DNA from: Eledone cirrhosa
Taxonomy: Eukaryota; Mollusca; Cephalopoda; Octopoda; Eledonidae
NCBI GenBank assembly: GCA_964016885.1
Contig: OZ024742.1
Coordinates: 115,758,939-115,822,938, forward strand
Direction of reading: 5' to 3'
DNA length: 64,000 nt
Shown: piece by piece, positions 61,046 to 64,000 of the stretch
Layout: every line of letters begins with the position of its first letter
Position numbering within the stretch: position 1 is the first letter of the stretch
Program-made: the position numbers and the translations under genes
Notes under the pieces: model-generated
Databases searched by the model: none
Told to the model about the DNA's origin: nothing
What the model saw: only the letters and a program-made list of their open reading frames with translations

Positions 61046-62894
61046 TTAAAAGAGAGAGAGAAAATGTTTACTTACTTCCGGGCTCTTGTGAAGGTCGGGT
61101 AGTTCGACCTCCATAGTTGGTGGGGTTTCTTTTGGGTACCCCTTTAAAAGTCTTGAATTGGGTTTTACGTTCGGGGATCCCACGTCTTGAGGAATGCTGT
61201 CTCGTATATCTTTGTATAAATCGAGCGACATTCGCACCAGAAACAAATTTTCCGGCACGCGAAATGTGCTCGATTTAAAAATGTCCCCCTCTTTTTGTAT
61301 ATTTTCACTTCGTGCTACGAGGCCCATCAGTTCCTTGTTGGCCCTCCTGACGAGCACGAAGATTTTATGTTTTGTTAGTGTGATTTTATTTATTTGCATG
61401 GTTGTGGTGGTGATGGTTTAGGTGGTGTTGTTTCAGTTGTGTCTGTGTTTGTTGTGAGTGCGGTGTCTGTGGTTTCAGGTGGTTGTGTGTGTATTTGATC
61501 TTGCGTCTGTTTAGGATGTTTGCGTTTGGGGGATTCTGTTGATGGTGATGGTGGTGTTGATGTTGGTGTTATTGGAGAGATGTTTGTGTGGGTGGTGTCT
61601 GCATTTTTTATTGTGGGTGATTTTGTGCTTTGTTGAGTTTTCTTTTCCTTTTTGTGTTTCCATTTTTGTATTTTGGGGGATTTTCCCTCAACTTCACTAC
61701 TGGTAGATGAGGGGTCTGTGTCTGTAAGTGTGTCTGTGTTTGTGTTTATGTTTTTATTGATGTGTGTATTTTGGCGGGGAGGGGGGAATTTGACAACTTT
61801 CCTCGTTTCCCCCCTGGGTGGTCAATGTTGGTGGTGGTCTTTCTATTGGTGTTGTTGTTGGTGGTTTTGCCGGTGCTGGTGTCTGTTGTGGTTCTCGCCC
61901 CGGCGTCGGCAGCAGTGATGTCATTCGACCACTTGCATATTTCATCAGTTGAGGGCAGAAGACTCGCAAATGGGTGTTTTCCCCACGAACAAAACAATGC
62001 GGCCTTTTGCTCTCGGTCATAATATGAATGACCGACCCATTCTGAAGGCGGATGTGGTCCGGGATTGTCTTCACATTCTCGGGCCGGATCTGGAGAAGTA
62101 TCTCCAGGTCAACCCCAGACCAGTCCTCTCTGGCCGTTGTTGTCACTTCTATCGGGACGGTATCCGTCCCCTCCACAATCACACATCCCAGAAGCCACCA
62201 CATGTCGAGTCCTGTTGGATTCTGGGAATGCAGACACGGGCCGTTCTTTTTCCCATGTGGTAGCGGTACATTATGACCTTGTTGGTTTTGCAAGGAGTCA
62301 TAGCGTGTTTATATAGCAGGGCTTCTGACTTAAACAGCACCTAAATGGTGCCTTACTGTCTTCCCCTCGCTATGTATTCGGGGTCATCTCTGATGCACCA
62401 CAGCGCGACTTCGACATCTGCTTGTTGAATTAAAGCTGCCCTTTTGGTTTGTGCTGAGATGCATCTATAATGCACCGTTCTGCGCTCCACTGCCTCAATA
62501 GCTTCTACCGGGACAGTTAAGATGGCCCTGGTTTGCTTCGGCTTGATGAGATTCCAGGCCTGGGCCAACTTTTCATCTTTGTTTCAGAAGTCCATGTTGA
62601 AACATGGCCTCTTTTTGGCTGCTGCCGCAGCGAAAGTGTTCTTCTTGTTGTCGTTGGGGTATTGTAGTTGTTGTCGTTGTTTTTGTTGGTGTTGTTGTTA
62701 TCACTGTCGCTGTTATCATTGTTGTCTTTGGTCCCGCCGTTGTTCTCGGTGCAGTTGGTATTGTTGCTGTTGGTTTGCATGTTAGTGGTGTTGATATTGT
62801 TGTTGCATTTGTCATTTTTTCTGTTATCTGTATTTTCTTTGACGCTGTTACCGTCATCTTTTTTCAAAATTTGAGTTCTTAATGTTGTTATCAT
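61046..62894 (-). pseudogene. LINE E ORF1, broken
   Basis: An Asn/Thr-rich leader (62894-62573) is followed by AQAWNLIKPKQTRAIL and RTVHYRCISAQTKRAALIQQ at 62568-62353. The core at 62293-61754 has LDMWWLLGCVIVEGTDTVPI. Its knuckle has lost one cysteine (CFVRGENTHLRVFC). A Pro/Thr-rich linker leads to the C-terminal domain at 61399-61046 (VLVRRANKELMGLVARSENI, LLKGYPKET, ELPDL). The end lies about 10 bp before the ORF2 start codon, closer than in copy B. Confidence 0.75.
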
Positions 62895-63222
62895 TGCTGT
62901 CTTTGTTCACATTGTTTGTGGTAGTGTTTGTTGTATCAATTTCTCTTAATTTGGCCGTAGTGCTACTGTCAGATTTTAAATCGTTGTCGCACGACAGCAG
63001 ACATATCGCTGGGGGCGTCGCCCAGCCATTTTCTTTTTTTCGATAATTTTTTTAAAATGTAAAAGAGTTCAAATATTTGGTAAAAAAGGCCCAGATATTG
63101 TTCTTTCCTCTTCACAGGACAAAGTCCAAGGGCTTATATGTCTTTCACAACAACAACAAATTCAATAAATAAGTTTTGCCAGGTAAACTTACGAGAGCGA
63201 GCAAAATGACATCCGTTCAGTC

Positions 63223-63268
<46 letters not shown>
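63223..63268. repeat. (AAT)n at the LINE E 5' boundary
   Basis: About 46 bp of AAT between LINE E and the second RLE-type fragment. Confidence 0.95.
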
Positions 63269-63269
<1 letters not shown>

Positions 63270-63523
63270 GTTTTTGGACAAGGAAAACAGATCGTGCCTG
63301 ATTGTAGATGTGGCCTGCCCATTCGACACGAGAGTTCAAGAGAAGCAGACGGAGAAAATTAACCGATACCAGGACTTAAAGTGGGAGGTAAAAAGGCATG
63401 GTTGCTGGGAACAGCAAGAACCCTCCGATACGTCCTGAATATCTGAGGCTGCAGGTAGTGGCTTGATATTCATTTCAACAAACTTTCCAGTTAACTAACA
63501 TCAATGACTGAAACTCAAAGAAC
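63269..63523 (+). pseudogene. RLE-type LINE 2: 3' terminal fragment
   Basis: 5'-truncated inside the endonuclease: SCLIVDVACPFDTRVQEKQT, then NRYQDLKWEVKR, then directly LLGTARTLRYVLNI and a stop. The IPVVVGALG segment expected between these two blocks (present at about 57805 in RLE-LINE 1) is missing, so there is an internal deletion of about 60 codons at about 63398. The short 3' UTR (to CTCAAAGAAC) ends in (AAT)n, showing that this LINE class also carries an AAT tail. Confidence 0.8.
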
Positions 63524-63562
63524 AATAATAATAATAATGATTTCTTTATTATTATTTATAAC

Positions 63563-63595
<33 letters not shown>
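63524..63595. repeat. Two (AAT)n tracts around a tiny LINE 3' end
   Basis: (AAT)n at 63524-63538 and 63563-63595 flank GATTTCTTTATTATTATTTA (63539-63558). Its TTTCTTTATTA matches the extreme 3' end of the L1/Tx1-like LINEs (49942-49952). It reads as an insertion truncated to about 20 bp. Confidence 0.75.
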
Positions 63596-63596
<1 letters not shown>

Positions 63597-64000
63597 CTTT
63601 CTTTATTAATCACATGTTAATGGCAGAGCAGAGCCTTGGTGGAAGGAACGACTGAGTGGTCAAATCAAGGAAATGAGAAATGACGTAGGAAAGCTTGAGT
63701 CACTACAGAATGGGACACTAAAAAACATAGGAACTAAAAATAGACTGGAAATAAAGTACAAAACTAGGAGGAAAAAGCTAAATATTATCATAGAGGAACT
63801 GAAGCAACGCATTGTAGCAAAGAGTGCAAAAATCAGGCGATACGAGAACAGAGTCAGTCAGTATAAACAGAACCGCATGTTCGACAACAACTAGAAGATG
63901 CTGTTTGGACAGCTTGAGGGGAAAGAAAGAGGCAACGACTTGATCCCTGAGGCGGAACAAACTAAAACATTCTGGAGAGGAATATGGGAACAGGATGTTA
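63596..64000 (+). pseudogene. RLE-type LINE 3: N-terminal region, runs off the window
   Basis: Another LINE 3'-end-like word (GCTTTCTTTATTAATCACA) is followed from about 63636 by an open frame reading EPWWKERLSGQIKEMRNDVG, then RRKKLNIIIEELKQRI and RRYENRVSQYKQNRMFDNN. A TAG then replaces a likely Gln codon (63892-63894), followed by LFGQLEGKERGNDLIP and QTKTFWRGIW to the window end. This Arg/Lys-rich coiled-coil-like segment stands just upstream of the reverse transcriptase in RLE-type LINEs. The catalytic domains should lie beyond 64000. Confidence 0.75.

Larger units (their letters stand above)
58085..63222 (-). mobile_element. LINE copy E (L1/Tx1-like, B/E/F subfamily), 3' end missing
   Basis: Minus strand. 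The 5' end abuts (AAT)n at 63223 and, like copy B, ends in GTC-type sequence followed by TTAATAAT. ORF1 is about 62894-61046 and ORF2 61036-58085. The element stops at 58085 inside the ORF2 C-terminal region (PNRQ-type segment equivalent to 38650 in copy B), so about 0.6 kb including the 3' UTR and tail are lost at the junction with the RLE-LINE. Confidence 0.85.

Overview
The window looks like intergenic nuclear DNA from an animal with a large, repeat-rich genome. A coleoid cephalopod, probably an octopus, is my best guess. The reasons are the very long (TA)n, (CT)n, (CA)n and (AAT)n tracts, repeated copies of a short tRNA-derived SINE of a type I associate with cephalopods, and many decayed non-LTR retrotransposons. 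The species call rests on recognition, not on a search. I found no convincing host gene, exon, rRNA or free-standing tRNA gene. Every protein-like signal belongs to a mobile element, and nearly all are broken by stops, frameshifts or deletions.

Layout. Positions 1-15 kb are AT-rich DNA with microsatellites, a long-terminal-inverted-repeat MITE (6.9 kb), the C-terminus of a non-LTR reverse transcriptase (10.0 kb), SINE fragments and a TA tract with 39-bp higher-order spacing (14.5 kb). Positions 14.9-25 kb hold a foldback element, a CR1/L2-like LINE remnant (15.4-17.35 kb, minus), SINEs, a second MITE copy, and a chimeric LINE locus (21.5-24.8 kb, minus) joining two LINE families. Positions 25.4-27.2 kb hold a 389-bp near-perfect palindrome and a broken Tc1-type transposase with DD36E spacing.

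Positions 27.3-64 kb are dominated by one LINE family of L1/Tx1 type: ORF1 with a CCHC knuckle, then ORF2 with an APE-type endonuclease, reverse transcriptase and C-terminal zinc finger. I label the copies F (27.4-31.9 kb, plus), A (32.1-37.9, minus), B (37.9-43.25, minus), C (49.9-50.6, minus, internally deleted), D (50.6-56.29, minus) and E (58.1-63.2, minus); G is the related piece at 23.4-24.8 kb. A/C/D and B/E/F look like two subfamilies. A foldback element (45.2-45.85 kb) and two SINEs (49.5-49.9 kb) lie between them. Three fragments of a different LINE class, with a restriction-like endonuclease (RLE), lie at 56.3-58.1, 63.27-63.52 and 63.6-64.0 kb.

The most interesting theme is that almost every boundary in the 32-64 kb array is an (AAT)n tract. 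Copies A-E, the RLE-type LINEs and the SINEs all abut (AAT)n, and A/B and C/D are fused head to tail through one. The SINE 3' end also resembles the LINE 3' end (CCTTGTG, then AGAAA, then ATT repeats). This suggests a retroelement community that uses (AAT)n both as tail and as preferred landing site, with the L1/Tx1-like LINE as the probable SINE driver. The pattern is read directly; the mechanism is inference.
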